Shown in pieces: positions 26,094 to 35,508 of a stretch of DNA of 64,000 nt. The notes below the pieces were generated by a model. The model did no database searches. It saw nothing but the letters and a program-made list of their open reading frames with translations, and was not told the origin of the DNA. The first letter of the stretch is position 1. Each line of letters opens with the position of its first letter. A program made the position numbers and the translations under genes. Source of the stretch: Kosakonia pseudosacchari (GTDB taxonomy: Bacteria > Pseudomonadota > Gammaproteobacteria > Enterobacterales > Enterobacteriaceae); assembly GCF_900184035.1 (NCBI RefSeq), contig NZ_FXWP01000013.1, positions 605,228-669,227 on the forward strand, given 5' to 3'.

Positions 26094-27332
26094 ATGAAAA
26101 CGGTTTTTTGGCTTAGTGCAATGGCCTCCACCATGGTACTTCCTGCCGCGATGGCGCAAACGGCACCACAGGGTTATCAGTTACAGCAAGTGTTGATTAT
26201 GAGCCGTCATAACTTACGTGCACCGCTGGCGAATAATGGCAGCGTGCTGGAACAATCAACACCCAACAAATGGCCCGAGTGGGATGTGCCCGGCGGGGAG
26301 CTCACCACCAAAGGCGGCGTGCTGGAAGTGTATATGGGGCACTATATGCGCGAATGGCTTGCGGAACAGAAACTCATCGCTACGGGCGAGTGCCCGGCGC
26401 CAGAAAGCGTTTACGCCTGGGCTAATAGTCTGCAACGTACTGTCGCTACAGCGCAGTTCTTTATCAACGGCGCGTTTCCTGGTTGTGATGTCCCGGTACA
26501 TCATCAGGAAAAGATGGGCACTATGGATCCGACCTTCAATCCGGTGATCACCGACGAGTCCGCCTCGTTCGGCCAGCAGGCGGTGAAAGCGATGGAAACT
26601 CAGCGCCAGCACTATGCGCTGGGAGAGAGCTACAAACTGCTGGAAAAAATCATCCGCTACCAGCAGTCGCCAGCCTGTAAAGAGAAACAACAATGCTCAC
26701 TGGCAGATAGCACCGATACCTTCAGCGCGAAATATCAGCAGGAGCCGGGAGTTTCCGGGCCACTGAAAGTGGGGAACTCGCTGGTAGACGCGTTCACCTT
26801 GCAGTACTACGAAGGGTTCCCAATGGACCAGGTGGCGTGGGGCGAAATCAAAACTGATCAGCAATGGAATATTTTGTCGAAGCTGAAAAATAGCTATCAG
26901 GATACCTTATTCACCTCGCCGGAAGTGGCGCGCAACGTGGCCAAACCGCTGGTGAAATACATCGACAAAACGCTGGTGGAAGAGGCTGACCGCGCGCCGA
27001 AACTGACCCTGCTGGTGGGGCATGACTCCAACATCGCTTCGTTGCTCACGGCGCTCGACTTCAAACCTTATCAGTTGCATGACCAGAATGAACGCACGCC
27101 GATTGGCGGGAAGATCGTTTTCCAGCGCTGGCATGACACGGCGGGGAATCGCGATCTGATGAAGATTGAATATGTTTATCAGAGCCGCGATCAGCTGCGC
27201 AACGCCGAAGCGTTGACCCTGAAATCCCCGGCACAGCGTGTCACGCTGGCCTTAAAGGGTTGCCCGGTAGATGGCGAAGGGTTCTGTCCAATTGATAAGT
27301 TCAATGCGGTAATGCGCGACGCGGCAAAATAA
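26094..27332 (+). CDS. agp: Periplasmic glucose-1-phosphatase
   Basis: A 412-residue histidine acid phosphatase with a signal peptide ending PAAMAQ, the active-site motif RHNLRAP (nucleophile His39) and the GHDSNI motif (His310-Asp311, proton donor). Length and sequence match E. coli Agp, which hydrolyses glucose 1-phosphate and other phosphate esters, including phytate, in the periplasm. Order agp-yccJ-wrbA is as in E. coli. Confidence 0.95.
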   Translation: MKTVFWLSAMASTMVLPAAMAQTAPQGYQLQQVLIMSRHNLRAPLANNGSVLEQSTPNKWPEWDVPGGELTTKGGVLEVYMGHYMREWLAEQKLIATGECPAPESVYAWANSLQRTVATAQFFINGAFPGCDVPVHHQEKMGTMDPTFNPVITDESASFGQQAVKAMETQRQHYALGESYKLLEKIIRYQQSPACKEKQQCSLADSTDTFSAKYQQEPGVSGPLKVGNSLVDAFTLQYYEGFPMDQVAWGEIKTDQQWNILSKLKNSYQDTLFTSPEVARNVAKPLVKYIDKTLVEEADRAPKLTLLVGHDSNIASLLTALDFKPYQLHDQNERTPIGGKIVFQRWHDTAGNRDLMKIEYVYQSRDQLRNAEALTLKSPAQRVTLALKGCPVDGEGFCPIDKFNAVMRDAAK

Positions 27333-27348
27333 AAAAAGTGAAACGAAA

Positions 27349-27372
27349 GCTCCCTCGCCATCGCGAGGGAGC
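27349..27372. terminator. Hairpin between agp and yccJ
   Basis: GCTCCCTCGC (27349-27358) and GCGAGGGAGC (27363-27372) form a ten-pair stem with a CATC loop between convergent genes. T-runs are weak to the right; on the minus strand TTTCGTTTCACTTTTTTT follows, so it best serves the yccJ side. Confidence 0.75.
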
Positions 27373-27378
27373 CTGTTG

Positions 27379-27606
27379 CTACACGTTTTGCCGTTCTATG
27401 GTTTGCTCGCCCCAGAAAAGAGAATCTTTATCGGTTTTTTCAAAGGCGCGCAGCAACACTTCATCGCTGCCTTCCTCCCAGATTTTCTCTGCCAGCTTTT
27501 CGTCATAATCGGCGAGTTCGAAGATCGCCTCGGCAATTTCCGGCGACGTATTTCGTAAACTGGCCCATTCACCCACGCGATGGGCTTTTGCTTCTTGAGT
27601 TGGCAT
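27379..27606 (-). CDS. yccJ: Conserved small protein YccJ
   Basis: A 75-residue acidic protein ([36 protein letters not shown]) matching E. coli YccJ, of unknown function, which is coded directly after wrbA and shares its stationary-phase expression. It follows wrbA by 20 bases here too. Confidence 0.95.
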   Translation of the reverse strand: MPTQEAKAHRVGEWASLRNTSPEIAEAIFELADYDEKLAEKIWEEGSDEVLLRAFEKTDKDSLFWGEQTIERQNV

Positions 27607-27626
27607 CTGTCTCCTCCTGTAGAAGG

Positions 27627-28223
27627 TTAACCGTTGAGTTTTACTGCCAGGCCCGCAACGTATTCACCCTGATAACGGGCAATTGCCAGCTCCTCGGCAC
27701 TGGGCTGGCGAGAACCGTCGGCACCGGCAATGGTTGTTGCGCCATAAGGTGTGCCTCCGCGAACCTGCGAAATATCGAACAACTCCTGCGCAGCGTAGCC
27801 AATAGGCACAATCACCATCCCATGATGTGCAAGGGTAGTCCATGTTGACGAGATGGTATGTTCCTGGCCGCCACCGGTACCGGTGGAGCTAAAGACGCTC
27901 GCCAGCTTGCCGTACAACGCGCCTGATGCCCACAATCCACCAGTCTGATCAAGGAACGTGCGCATCTGTCCGGACATATTGCCGAAACGCGTCGGCGTAC
28001 CAAAAATGATGGCGTCGTAGTCAGCCAACTCTTGCGGCGTGGCGACGGGCGCGTTTTGCGTCTTACCACCTGATTTCAAAAATAGTTCTGCCGGCATGGT
28101 TTCCGGTACGCGCTTGATGACGACATCGGCGCCACTTACTTTTTGCGCACCTTCGGCAACGGCATGCGCCATCGTTTCAATATGTCCATACATTGAATAA
28201 TAAAGCACCAATACTTTGGCCAT
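27627..28223 (-). CDS. wrbA: NAD(P)H:quinone oxidoreductase WrbA
   Basis: A 198-residue flavodoxin-like protein ([16 protein letters not shown]..., [34 protein letters not shown]) nearly identical to E. coli WrbA, an FMN-dependent two-electron quinone reductase. The start is the ATG at 28223: AGGAG lies 8 bases before it, while in-frame GTG/ATG codons three codons earlier are too close to that site. Confidence 0.96.
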   Translation of the reverse strand: MAKVLVLYYSMYGHIETMAHAVAEGAQKVSGADVVIKRVPETMPAELFLKSGGKTQNAPVATPQELADYDAIIFGTPTRFGNMSGQMRTFLDQTGGLWASGALYGKLASVFSSTGTGGGQEHTISSTWTTLAHHGMVIVPIGYAAQELFDISQVRGGTPYGATTIAGADGSRQPSAEELAIARYQGEYVAGLAVKLNG

Positions 28224-28613
28224 TTGCATCACTCCTGATTTGATAATTTCCGGCAGCAGATCGCTGCATTCTTTTTAAGCGTATGACGTGATGGCCAGAG
28301 TGCAAATCAGAGCGCCATTTCTTTGATAAATAACAATTTTAAAAAAAACCTGGCGCTTACAATTTGTCACATATAAACGCGGCGGATTTTTGGCGAGTTA
28401 AGAAGAAGTTATCGGTTTCGCTTAGGGAGGGCGGGCCGTTGGCAGTACAAGCTGTTGCAGAATATTACCATTCACTGGCTGAATGCTTTCCTTCCACTAA
28501 GCTTAGTTCCACACGGCGCAGATAAAGGCACTGCCTTTGCACCGTGCGGTGAAAGAATCCTCTTTTACTGAACGCAGTATGATGTCTGATATTTCACTCA
28601 TCTGGAGGTAAGC
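28224..28613. other. Intergenic region between wrbA and ymdF
   Basis: About 390 bases with no gene seen. It contains the divergent upstream regions of wrbA and ymdF, both stationary-phase genes in relatives. A GGAGG ribosome-binding site for ymdF lies at its right end. Confidence 0.5.
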
Positions 28614-28790
28614 ATGGCAAACCATCGTGGTGGATCAGGTAACTTTGCTGAAGACCGTGAAAGAGCATCAGCAGCAGGCCGTAAAGGTGGCCAGCAGAGC
28701 GGGGGGAATTTCAAAAACGATCCCCAGCGCGCCTCAGAAGCCGGTAAAAAAGGGGGCAAAAACAGCCATGGTAGCCGCAGCAGCAGCTAA
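28614..28790 (+). CDS. ymdF: KGG-repeat stress protein YmdF
   Basis: A 58-residue ORF: starts MANHRGGSGNFAEDRERASA and contains two GRKGGQQSGGNF / GKKGGKN repeats, the KGG (stress-induced) motif of YmdF and YciG. E. coli YmdF has nearly the same sequence. It lies after a strong TGGAGG site and ends 43 bases before a terminator. The family is induced by sigma-S and linked to stress survival and motility. Confidence 0.93.
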   Translation: MANHRGGSGNFAEDRERASAAGRKGGQQSGGNFKNDPQRASEAGKKGGKNSHGSRSSS

Positions 28791-28832
28791 CAATGGCGGC
28801 TGACAGCTCTGACCGGTTGTCATCCATGCCCG

Positions 28833-28859
28833 CCGCCGGGGAAACCCGGCGGTTTTTTT
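28833..28859 (+). terminator. Rho-independent terminator of ymdF
   Basis: CCGCCGGG, GAAA loop, CCCGGCGG, then seven T residues (28853-28859). Confidence 0.95.
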
Positions 28860-28920
28860 ATTCTTGCACCGTCTGCGATGCCAACGCACACTAGCGTTTT
28901 TCTCTGTTGCCGGTTGTGAT

Positions 28921-29841
28921 ATGTCTCTCTCCCGTTACGCCTTCTCCGTCAAACCTCAGGAAGCACTGCTGATCCTCATTACCATGTTCTGGGGCGGTAC
29001 GTTTCTTGCCGTGCAATACGCTGTAACGATGAGTGGCCCATTCTTCTTCGTGGGGTTGCGCTTTGCCACTGCCGCGCTGGCGGTGGGGATGCTCTCAGTG
29101 AATATTCTGCGTGGCTTAACCTGGCTTGAAGTGAAGGCGGGCGTCGTTATCGGCGTTGCTATCGCCCTGGGCTACAGTTTGCAGACCTGGGGACTGCAGT
29201 CTATTTCCAGCAGCAAATCCGCCTTTATTACCGCCATGTATGTGCCTCTGGTGCCGTTATTACAGTGGTTGTGCCTGGGGCGATTGCCGGGATTAATGTC
29301 CTGTGTCGGCATTGCGCTGGCGTTTACCGGCTTGTTGTTTCTCGCCGGGCCGGAGGGGAATTTGCTGGCGCTGGGGGAAGGGGAAATCATCACACTTGCC
29401 AGCGCGCTGGCGATTGCCGCCGAAATTATTCTGATCAGCGCCTGGGCCGGAAAAGTCAATGTCCGCCGGGTGACGGTAGTGCAGCTACTGACCGCATCGC
29501 TGGTCTCTTTTGCCGCCATGGTGCCTGCCAGGGAAGCTGTACCGCCACTGACGACAGGTTTGTTACTGGTCGCGCTGGGCCTGGGTATTTTTAGCGCCAT
29601 TATCCAGGTGGTAATGAACTGGGCGCAGCGCAGCGTATCGCCAACACGCGCCACGGTTATTTATACTGGCGAACCAGTCTGGGCCGGCATTTTTGGCCGC
29701 ATTGCGGGCGAGCGGTTACCGTTGTTAGCACTTTTTGGCGGCGCGTTGATTGTGCTTGGCGTGCTGGTGAGTGAACTGAAGCTGAAAAAGAAAAAAACAC
29801 CTTCTGCCGCTGCAGCAACAGAGGCAGAGCAGAAGTCGTGA
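28921..29841 (+). CDS. EamA/DMT-family transporter
   Basis: A 306-residue protein with ten membrane segments and two EamA repeats (first contains MFWGGTFLAVQYAV; second ends IYTGEPVWAGIFGRIAGERL). DMT carriers often export amino acids, nucleobases or other metabolites. ATG 28921 is chosen because it puts the first membrane segment at the usual position; an upstream in-frame start adds 19 unlikely residues. The rutR start lies 23 bases after its stop, on the same strand, so control by RutR is plausible. Confidence 0.88.
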   Translation: MSLSRYAFSVKPQEALLILITMFWGGTFLAVQYAVTMSGPFFFVGLRFATAALAVGMLSVNILRGLTWLEVKAGVVIGVAIALGYSLQTWGLQSISSSKSAFITAMYVPLVPLLQWLCLGRLPGLMSCVGIALAFTGLLFLAGPEGNLLALGEGEIITLASALAIAAEIILISAWAGKVNVRRVTVVQLLTASLVSFAAMVPAREAVPPLTTGLLLVALGLGIFSAIIQVVMNWAQRSVSPTRATVIYTGEPVWAGIFGRIAGERLPLLALFGGALIVLGVLVSELKLKKKKTPSAAAATEAEQKS

Positions 29842-29864
29842 TGATAAAGGAGAAGGAGGGGGTG

Positions 29865-30503
29865 ATGGCACAGGAAGCAGCGAAGGGGGCGAGCAAACGC
29901 AAGCGCGCGGTGAGCGAAAAGCGGCAGGCGATTTTAACGGCAGCACTGGATCTCTTTTCCCGTCTTGGTTTTCATGGCGCGCGCCTCGAACAGGTAGCGG
30001 AGCTGGCTGGGGTATCGAAGACCAATTTGCTCTATTACTACCCGTCGAAAGAGGCGCTTTATATCGCCGTGTTGCAGCAAATTCTCGATATCTGGTTAGC
30101 GCCGCTGAAAGCGTTTCGCGAGGATTTCGCACCGCTGGCGGCCATTCGCGAGTACATCCGTTTAAAGATGGAGGTTTCGCGCGATCATCCCCAGGCATCA
30201 AAACTGTTTTGCCAGGAGATGCTCCAGGGCGCGCCGCTGCTGAAAGCGGAACTGACCGGCAGTCTGAAAACGTTAATTGACGATAAATCAGCGATTATTG
30301 CGGGCTGGGTAGCCAGCGGCAAACTCGCCGCTGTCGACCCGCATCATCTTATTTTTATGATTTGGGCCTCAACGCAGCATTACGCCGATTTCGCCACCCA
30401 GGTGGAAGCGGTCACCGGTGCGACCCTGCAGGATGAGGCGTTCTTTCAGCGCGCGGTGGAAAACGTGCAGCACATGATCATCGAAGGCATCCGCGTGCGT
30501 TAA
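29865..30503 (+). CDS. rutR: TetR-type pyrimidine-responsive regulator RutR
   Basis: A 212-residue TetR-family protein; residues from about 20 on (AILTAALDLFSRLGFHGARLEQVAELAGVSKTNLLYYYPSKEALYIAVLQQILDIWLAPLKAFREDFAPLAAI) match E. coli RutR nearly throughout, including the ligand domain. RutR represses pyrimidine degradation genes until uracil or thymine binds. ATG 29865 follows a strong GGAGG. In E. coli it is divergent from rutABCDEFG; here that operon is not adjacent and a DMT transporter gene precedes it. Confidence 0.94.
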   Translation: MAQEAAKGASKRKRAVSEKRQAILTAALDLFSRLGFHGARLEQVAELAGVSKTNLLYYYPSKEALYIAVLQQILDIWLAPLKAFREDFAPLAAIREYIRLKMEVSRDHPQASKLFCQEMLQGAPLLKAELTGSLKTLIDDKSAIIAGWVASGKLAAVDPHHLIFMIWASTQHYADFATQVEAVTGATLQDEAFFQRAVENVQHMIIEGIRVR

Positions 30504-30895
30504 TGGCCCGGCGGTAATGGGCAGCTCAAGTCACCTTCGCCACATTGCAACAGCGATGCCAGCCAGGCTTCACGCTCATTCGTTTTATCTGTCAGGCACT
30601 GGTTTTGCACCATCGGCTGGGCGCTGCCGCCCTCCACGCCAGAACTGACAAACGCGCAGTCACTATCGCGCAGGGTTATCCAGCTTTGCTGCGCTTTTTT
30701 CAGCATCGCCGCTTGCGGCGGTGTTGAGCGTTTAAGCGCGGCCTGGAAGGTTTGATTAAGTTTCTTATCCGCGGCCTGGTATTGACCGGCAGTGCAGCTG
30801 TTGAGCTGAGATTGTGTGGAGGCGTTATCGCACTCATCGGCCAGTACCGGGCTGCTGAGTAACAGCGCCGCCAGCGCCAGCATACGCGTTTTCAT
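30500..30895 (-). CDS. LprI-like lysozyme-inhibitor-domain periplasmic protein
   Basis: A 131-residue protein with a signal peptide ending VLADE and the DUF1311/LprI pattern: paired cysteines, ADKKLNQTFQAALKR, a WITLRDSDCAF segment. LprI members are proposed to inhibit lysozyme in the periplasm. It is convergent with rutR, overlapping by 4 bases. GGGGAAG precedes ATG 30895. Confidence 0.85.
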   Translation of the reverse strand: MKTRMLALAALLLSSPVLADECDNASTQSQLNSCTAGQYQAADKKLNQTFQAALKRSTPPQAAMLKKAQQSWITLRDSDCAFVSSGVEGGSAQPMVQNQCLTDKTNEREAWLASLLQCGEGDLSCPLPPGH

Positions 30896-30959
30896 CACTT
30901 CCCCTTATTTCGCAAGGCGGTTGAACCAGCGCTTTTATTAACATAGCCCTTCGTGAATG

Positions 30960-31511
30960 TCATCCGCACAGCTGGAGTTTTGGATAGCGTGTCAGCCAGC
31001 GTTTCTCCTCAACCCGCTGCTGGAACAGGTGCCGCTTCTCATGCTGAAAACGGGGCGTCGGTTGCAGGCGCAAGCAGAATAAATCCTCCAGCCCAAAAGG
31101 GGCGATAATCGCGAGGCGATCGTTTTTATCGAAACGTACCGCCACGGCCGTCGCCGTTTCAGGCCAGTGCCAGAGGGCTTCGTCAAGCGAGGCGTACGGC
31201 GCATCGCCATTACGCGTATGCATGCGTGCCTGATTTTTGACCGACCAGGCAACATCACCCGAACGCAGGCGCAACTGCGCTTCCAGCTCTGCATCGCGTT
31301 CAGCGCGCGTGTCCGCGGGCTCACGCCAGATAACATCCACATCCCCGCTATGCGGGCGCGGCGTAAAACCGTGCAACTGATCCCAAACGGCATCGCGTAT
31401 AAATCCGGCGCCAGTCCAGCACCCTTCGTGGGTTGCCTGCACTATTGCCAGTACTGCCATTCGCTGTGAATCGGCGCGAAGCAGGGCTTCCAGTTCAGTT
31501 GCATAGCGCAT
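30960..31511 (-). CDS. Nucleotidyltransferase-family protein (DUF925 type)
   Basis: A 183-residue protein with GAGFIRDAVWDQLHGF and the acidic nucleotidyltransferase motif HSGDVDVIWREP, followed by EARMHTRNGDAPYASLDEAL-like and FDKNDRLAIIAPFGLEDLF segments, as in the NTP_transf_6 group of enterobacterial proteins. Substrate unknown. It is transcribed leftwards from the start of the sugar cassette. Confidence 0.86.
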   Translation of the reverse strand: MRYATELEALLRADSQRMAVLAIVQATHEGCWTGAGFIRDAVWDQLHGFTPRPHSGDVDVIWREPADTRAERDAELEAQLRLRSGDVAWSVKNQARMHTRNGDAPYASLDEALWHWPETATAVAVRFDKNDRLAIIAPFGLEDLFCLRLQPTPRFQHEKRHLFQQRVEEKRWLTRYPKLQLCG

Positions 31512-31934
31512 GGTTGCACTCCGTCATTCATTTAAGCCGCAGGGCATATAAGGTTATCGCTACTTCAGGCAGGCGAGTATCGCTTTACGATGAAAATAGC
31601 GCTGTCGACATTGTTGCCTTGCTCGTTTCAGTTCTCATTTTTAAAAACTTCTCGCGGCCGGGATGCGGTTTTATTGAGTAAGAACATCCACCATAACGCT
31701 AAAAATGAAAACAATTTGTTAATAATATGTTTATATACGATCTGTAATTAACATTTATTGTGCAGTGCTTAGGCAATTTTCGTTTATTTTTAACTTTAAA
31801 TTAACAAAAATAGACCTTAAATTTAACTTGTTTGGGCTTATATCACATTTTTAAAATTAGCATTGTTTTGCCTCTTCCCTTCGTTGCTAACCTCCATTCC
31901 GCGACTTTCCTCTGTCCTCAAGAAAGGTACAACT
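31512..31934. promoter_or_regulatory. Control region upstream of the sugar uptake cassette
   Basis: About 420 bases, AT-rich in the right half, with no gene. A TCACATTT half-site of the CRP type lies at 31843-31850 but the other half is poor. No regulator gene is encoded in the cassette, so control probably comes from elsewhere. Confidence 0.4.
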
Positions 31935-32918
31935 ATGAAATTCAAACTCGCATTACTCAGCGCAGCCCTCATTTCTGCCAGCATGGTGTCCGGCCAGGCG
32001 TTTGCGGCACAAAAATATGAGATCGCGGTGGTTGCCAAGGTTACTGGTATTCCATGGTTTAACCGCATGGAAACCGGGGTCAACGAAGCGGCGAAAAAAC
32101 TGGACGTCAATGCGTACCAGACCGGGCCATCAACACCGGATCCGGCACAGCAAGTGAAAGTGATTGAAGATCTGATCGCCAAAAACGTCAACGCCATCAT
32201 CGTGGTGCCGAACGATGCGAAAGTGCTGGAGCCGGTGCTGAAAAAAGCGCGTGACAAAGGCATTGTGGTACTGACGCATGAATCGCCGGACCAGCAAATA
32301 GGCCAGTGGGATATTGAAACCATCGACAGCGAAAAATATGCGCAGGCCAACGTCGATGAACTGGCAAAAGATATGGGTGGTAAAGGCGGTTATGCCATTT
32401 ATGTTGGCTCCCTGACGGTGCCGCTGCACAACGCCTGGGCTGACTACGCCATCAAATATCAAAAAGAGAAATACCCGGATATGTTCGAAGTGACCTCGCG
32501 TTTACCGGTTGCCGAGAGCATCGACAAATCCTATGCCACCACCCTCGATTTGATGAAAACCTACCCGCAAATGAAAGGGGTGATTGGCTTTGGTTCGCTG
32601 GGCCCAATTGGCGCCGGGCAAGCCGTGCAGAAGAAACGGGCAAAAGACAAACTGGCGGTAGTGGGCATCGCGATGCCAGGCCAGGCCGCGCCGTATCTGA
32701 TGCGTGGCGACATCAAAAAAGCGCTGCTGTGGGATCCGCGTGACGCCGGTTTCGCGCTGGTGACCGTTGCCGACCAGTTGCTGCAAGGCAAAGAAGTGAC
32801 GCCCGATCTGACTATCGATGGCTTGGGCAAAGCCGATGTCGATATGAATAAGAAAGTGATCCGTTTTAATAAGATCCTCGAAGTGACCAAAGATAACGCA
32901 CAATCACTCGGTTTCTGA
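31935..32918 (+). CDS. Sugar ABC transporter substrate-binding protein (RbsB/LsrB type)
   Basis: A 327-residue periplasmic binding protein (type I fold) with signal peptide ending QAFAAQ; IAVVAKVTGIPWFNRMETGVNEAAKKLDV and VIEDLIAKNVNAIIVVPNDAKVLEPVLKKARDKGI are the usual RbsB/LsrB strands. LsrB-like features (GIPWFNRMETG) put it nearer the AI-2/rhamnose-type binders than RbsB. The start is ATG 31935 with AAGAAAGG upstream. First gene of a six-gene run of ABC components, kinase and isomerase. Confidence 0.9.
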   Translation: MKFKLALLSAALISASMVSGQAFAAQKYEIAVVAKVTGIPWFNRMETGVNEAAKKLDVNAYQTGPSTPDPAQQVKVIEDLIAKNVNAIIVVPNDAKVLEPVLKKARDKGIVVLTHESPDQQIGQWDIETIDSEKYAQANVDELAKDMGGKGGYAIYVGSLTVPLHNAWADYAIKYQKEKYPDMFEVTSRLPVAESIDKSYATTLDLMKTYPQMKGVIGFGSLGPIGAGQAVQKKRAKDKLAVVGIAMPGQAAPYLMRGDIKKALLWDPRDAGFALVTVADQLLQGKEVTPDLTIDGLGKADVDMNKKVIRFNKILEVTKDNAQSLGF

Positions 32919-33025
32919 GCCTTTCAGGCCACACCAGGGAACCGGAATGCCGGCCGTCAGGCCGGCCTCTTCCGCCGCAGATTTTAACCTCGCGCCCACC
33001 CCGGGCGCTGGCAGAGGTATTGTCG

Positions 33026-34525
33026 ATGACCGACACCACCGCATTTATCACTCTTGAGAATATCAGCAAGCGATTCCCGGGCGTGCTGGCGCTGGATAAT
33101 GTGAATTTAACGCTGGAGAAAGGCGAAGTTCACTGTCTGGCGGGGCAAAACGGCTGCGGAAAGAGCACCATCATCAAAGTTATCTCCGGTGTTTATCACC
33201 CGGAAAAGGGCGCTAACATCGCGCTCGACGGCAAGCTTTTTCACCATCTCACGCCGCAGCTCTCAGCGCACTACGGGATTCAGGTGATTTACCAGGATCT
33301 GTCGCTGTTTCCTAATTTTAGCGTGGCGGAAAATATCGCCATTCACCGCTACCTTCCCGGTGGCGATATCTGGGTGCGTCGTGGCGCGATGCGAACACAA
33401 GCGCTGGCGGCGATGGCACGCATTGGCGTGCGCCTCGATCCGGATAAAAAAGTGGAAAAACTCTCTATTGCCGACCGCCAGTTGGTGGCTATCTGCCGCG
33501 CGATTGCTGCCGATGCCCGGCTGGTGATTATGGATGAACCTACCGCGTCGCTTACCCGCCAGGAAGTAAATGGTTTGCTGCGCGTGGTCAATGAACTGAA
33601 AGCCGCCGGCATTTGCGTGGTGTTTGTCAGCCACCGTCTGGATGAAGTGATGGAAGTAGCCGATCGCATCAGCGTGATGCGCGATGGCAAACTGATTGGC
33701 ACCTGGCCGGCAAGCGAACTGGATAGCCACGAGCTGGCGTATCTGATGACCGGCCAGCGTTTTCACTACAGTCCGCTGCCGGAAAAACCGCCAGTGGATC
33801 AATTACCCATGCTGGAGCTGCGTCATCTGAGCCGCAAAGGTAAATACCGCGATATCAATCTGTCACTGCGCAGCGGCGAAATTGTGTCGATTGTCGGGCT
33901 TTTGGGGGCCGGGCGTACCGAATTGTGCATGAGCCTGTTTGGCATGACCAGGCCGGAAGATGGCGAGATCCGCATCAATGGTACGCCGGTGACACTGCGT
34001 AACAACCATGACGCGATTCGCCACGGCATTGGTTATGTGTCAGAAGACCGGCTGACGCAAGGGCTGATTATGGAACAGTCGATTTATGACAACACCATCG
34101 TCACGGTGTTCGACAAGCTGCACACGCGCAGCGGGTTGCTTGATCACGCGAAAGCCGGGCAACTGGTGGCCGATCTGATTCGCGAGCTGAATATCAAAGT
34201 CTCCGATGCACAGTTGCCGGTGAAAACACTTTCCGGCGGCAATGCGCAACGTATCGCCATCGCCAAATGGGTTGCCACGCAGCCGCGCATTCTGATCCTG
34301 GATTCGCCCACGGTTGGCGTAGACATCGCCAACAAAGAGGGGATCTACCAGATTGCCCGTCAACTGGCGGAGCAGGGGATGGCGGTGCTGATGATTTGTG
34401 ACGAAATCCCGGAGGCTTACTACAACAGCCATCGCGTGCTGGTGATGCGCCAGGGGGAACTGGTGGCAGAGTTTAATCCGCACCGTTGCACAGAGCAGGA
34501 AATTGCCGAGGTGGTCAATGCGTAA
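33026..34525 (+). CDS. Sugar ABC transporter ATP-binding protein (RbsA/AraG type)
   Basis: A 499-residue double ATPase typical of monosaccharide importers. The N-terminal half has GQNGCGKST, the signature LSIADRQ and MDEPTASLT; the C-terminal half has a degenerate Walker A (LLGAGRTE), LSGGNAQRIAIAKW and LDSPTVGVD. AGAGG precedes ATG 33026 by 8 bases. The stop overlaps the start of the first permease gene by 8 bases. Confidence 0.94.
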   Translation: MTDTTAFITLENISKRFPGVLALDNVNLTLEKGEVHCLAGQNGCGKSTIIKVISGVYHPEKGANIALDGKLFHHLTPQLSAHYGIQVIYQDLSLFPNFSVAENIAIHRYLPGGDIWVRRGAMRTQALAAMARIGVRLDPDKKVEKLSIADRQLVAICRAIAADARLVIMDEPTASLTRQEVNGLLRVVNELKAAGICVVFVSHRLDEVMEVADRISVMRDGKLIGTWPASELDSHELAYLMTGQRFHYSPLPEKPPVDQLPMLELRHLSRKGKYRDINLSLRSGEIVSIVGLLGAGRTELCMSLFGMTRPEDGEIRINGTPVTLRNNHDAIRHGIGYVSEDRLTQGLIMEQSIYDNTIVTVFDKLHTRSGLLDHAKAGQLVADLIRELNIKVSDAQLPVKTLSGGNAQRIAIAKWVATQPRILILDSPTVGVDIANKEGIYQIARQLAEQGMAVLMICDEIPEAYYNSHRVLVMRQGELVAEFNPHRCTEQEIAEVVNA

Positions 34526-35507
34526 CGCGTCCTTTACCCGCCTTGTCGGGCAACATGAATTCTGGCTGGGGCTGTTGGTGATCGCGCTGGCGATTTTTCT
34601 CAGCGTGCGCACCGACGAGTTTCTCTCCCTCGGCAATCTGACCGATGTCGCCACCAGCTACGCCATTCTCGGGATCCTGGCCTGCGGGCTGTTTGTGGTG
34701 CTGATTTCCGGCGGCATCGACATTTCGTTTCCGGCAATGACCGCCATTGCCCAATACGCCATGGCCAGTTGGGTGATTGCCCACGGCGGTAACTTCGCGC
34801 TGGCATTGGGGCTGTCGATGGCGGTCGGGCTGCTGCTTGGCCTGGTCAACGGCTTCCTGGTCTACTGGCTGCGCGTGCCTGCCATCATCATTACCATTGC
34901 CACGCTGAATGTTTACTACGGCCTGCTGGTCTATGCCACCAAAGGGACGTGGCTGTATGGTTTCCCGGACTGGTTTATGAACGGCATCAACTGGTTCTCG
35001 TTCACCGCCGCCGACGGCTACGACTATGGACTGACACTGCCGCTGCTCTGTCTGGGCGCGACGATTATTCTGACTGCCGTGTTAATGAATTACACCCGGT
35101 TGGGCCGCCAGATTTATGCCATGGGCGGCAACCGCGATGCGGCGTCACGCCTGGGGCTGAACCTGCTGAAGCTGCATTTCTACGTCTACGGTTTTATGGG
35201 CATTCTCGCGGGGGTCGCGGCCGTAGTGCAGGCGCAAATCACCCAGTCTGTTGCCCCCAACTCGCTGCTGGGGTTTGAGCTGACGGTACTGGCCGCGGTG
35301 GTGCTTGGCGGCACCAGCATGTCCGGCGGGCGCGGTACGCTGACCGGTACGCTACTGGGCGTTGTGCTGCTGGCCTTCTTGCAGAACGGCTTAACGCTGC
35401 TGGGTGTCTCCTCTTACTGGCACACGGTGTTTAGCGGCGCGATTATTCTGGTGAGCATTAGCGCCACCGCGTGGAACGAAAAACGCAAACTTGCGAGGGA
35501 GTTATAA
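34518..35507 (+). CDS. Sugar ABC transporter permease 1 (AraH/RbsC type)
   Basis: A 329-residue membrane permease with about ten segments and the family region AMGGNRDAASRLGLN (EAA-like loop) and VLGGTSMSGGRGTLTGTLLG. Start ATG 34518 follows GAGGTGG and overlaps the ATPase gene. Together with the next gene it would form a heterodimeric channel. Confidence 0.93.
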   Translation: MRNASFTRLVGQHEFWLGLLVIALAIFLSVRTDEFLSLGNLTDVATSYAILGILACGLFVVLISGGIDISFPAMTAIAQYAMASWVIAHGGNFALALGLSMAVGLLLGLVNGFLVYWLRVPAIIITIATLNVYYGLLVYATKGTWLYGFPDWFMNGINWFSFTAADGYDYGLTLPLLCLGATIILTAVLMNYTRLGRQIYAMGGNRDAASRLGLNLLKLHFYVYGFMGILAGVAAVVQAQITQSVAPNSLLGFELTVLAAVVLGGTSMSGGRGTLTGTLLGVVLLAFLQNGLTLLGVSSYWHTVFSGAIILVSISATAWNEKRKLAREL

Positions 35508-35508
35508 G

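Noticed and set aside
31832..31850. CRP site before the sugar cassette
   Set aside because: Only the TCACATTT half is good; the left half matches poorly, so it is not listed as a site.
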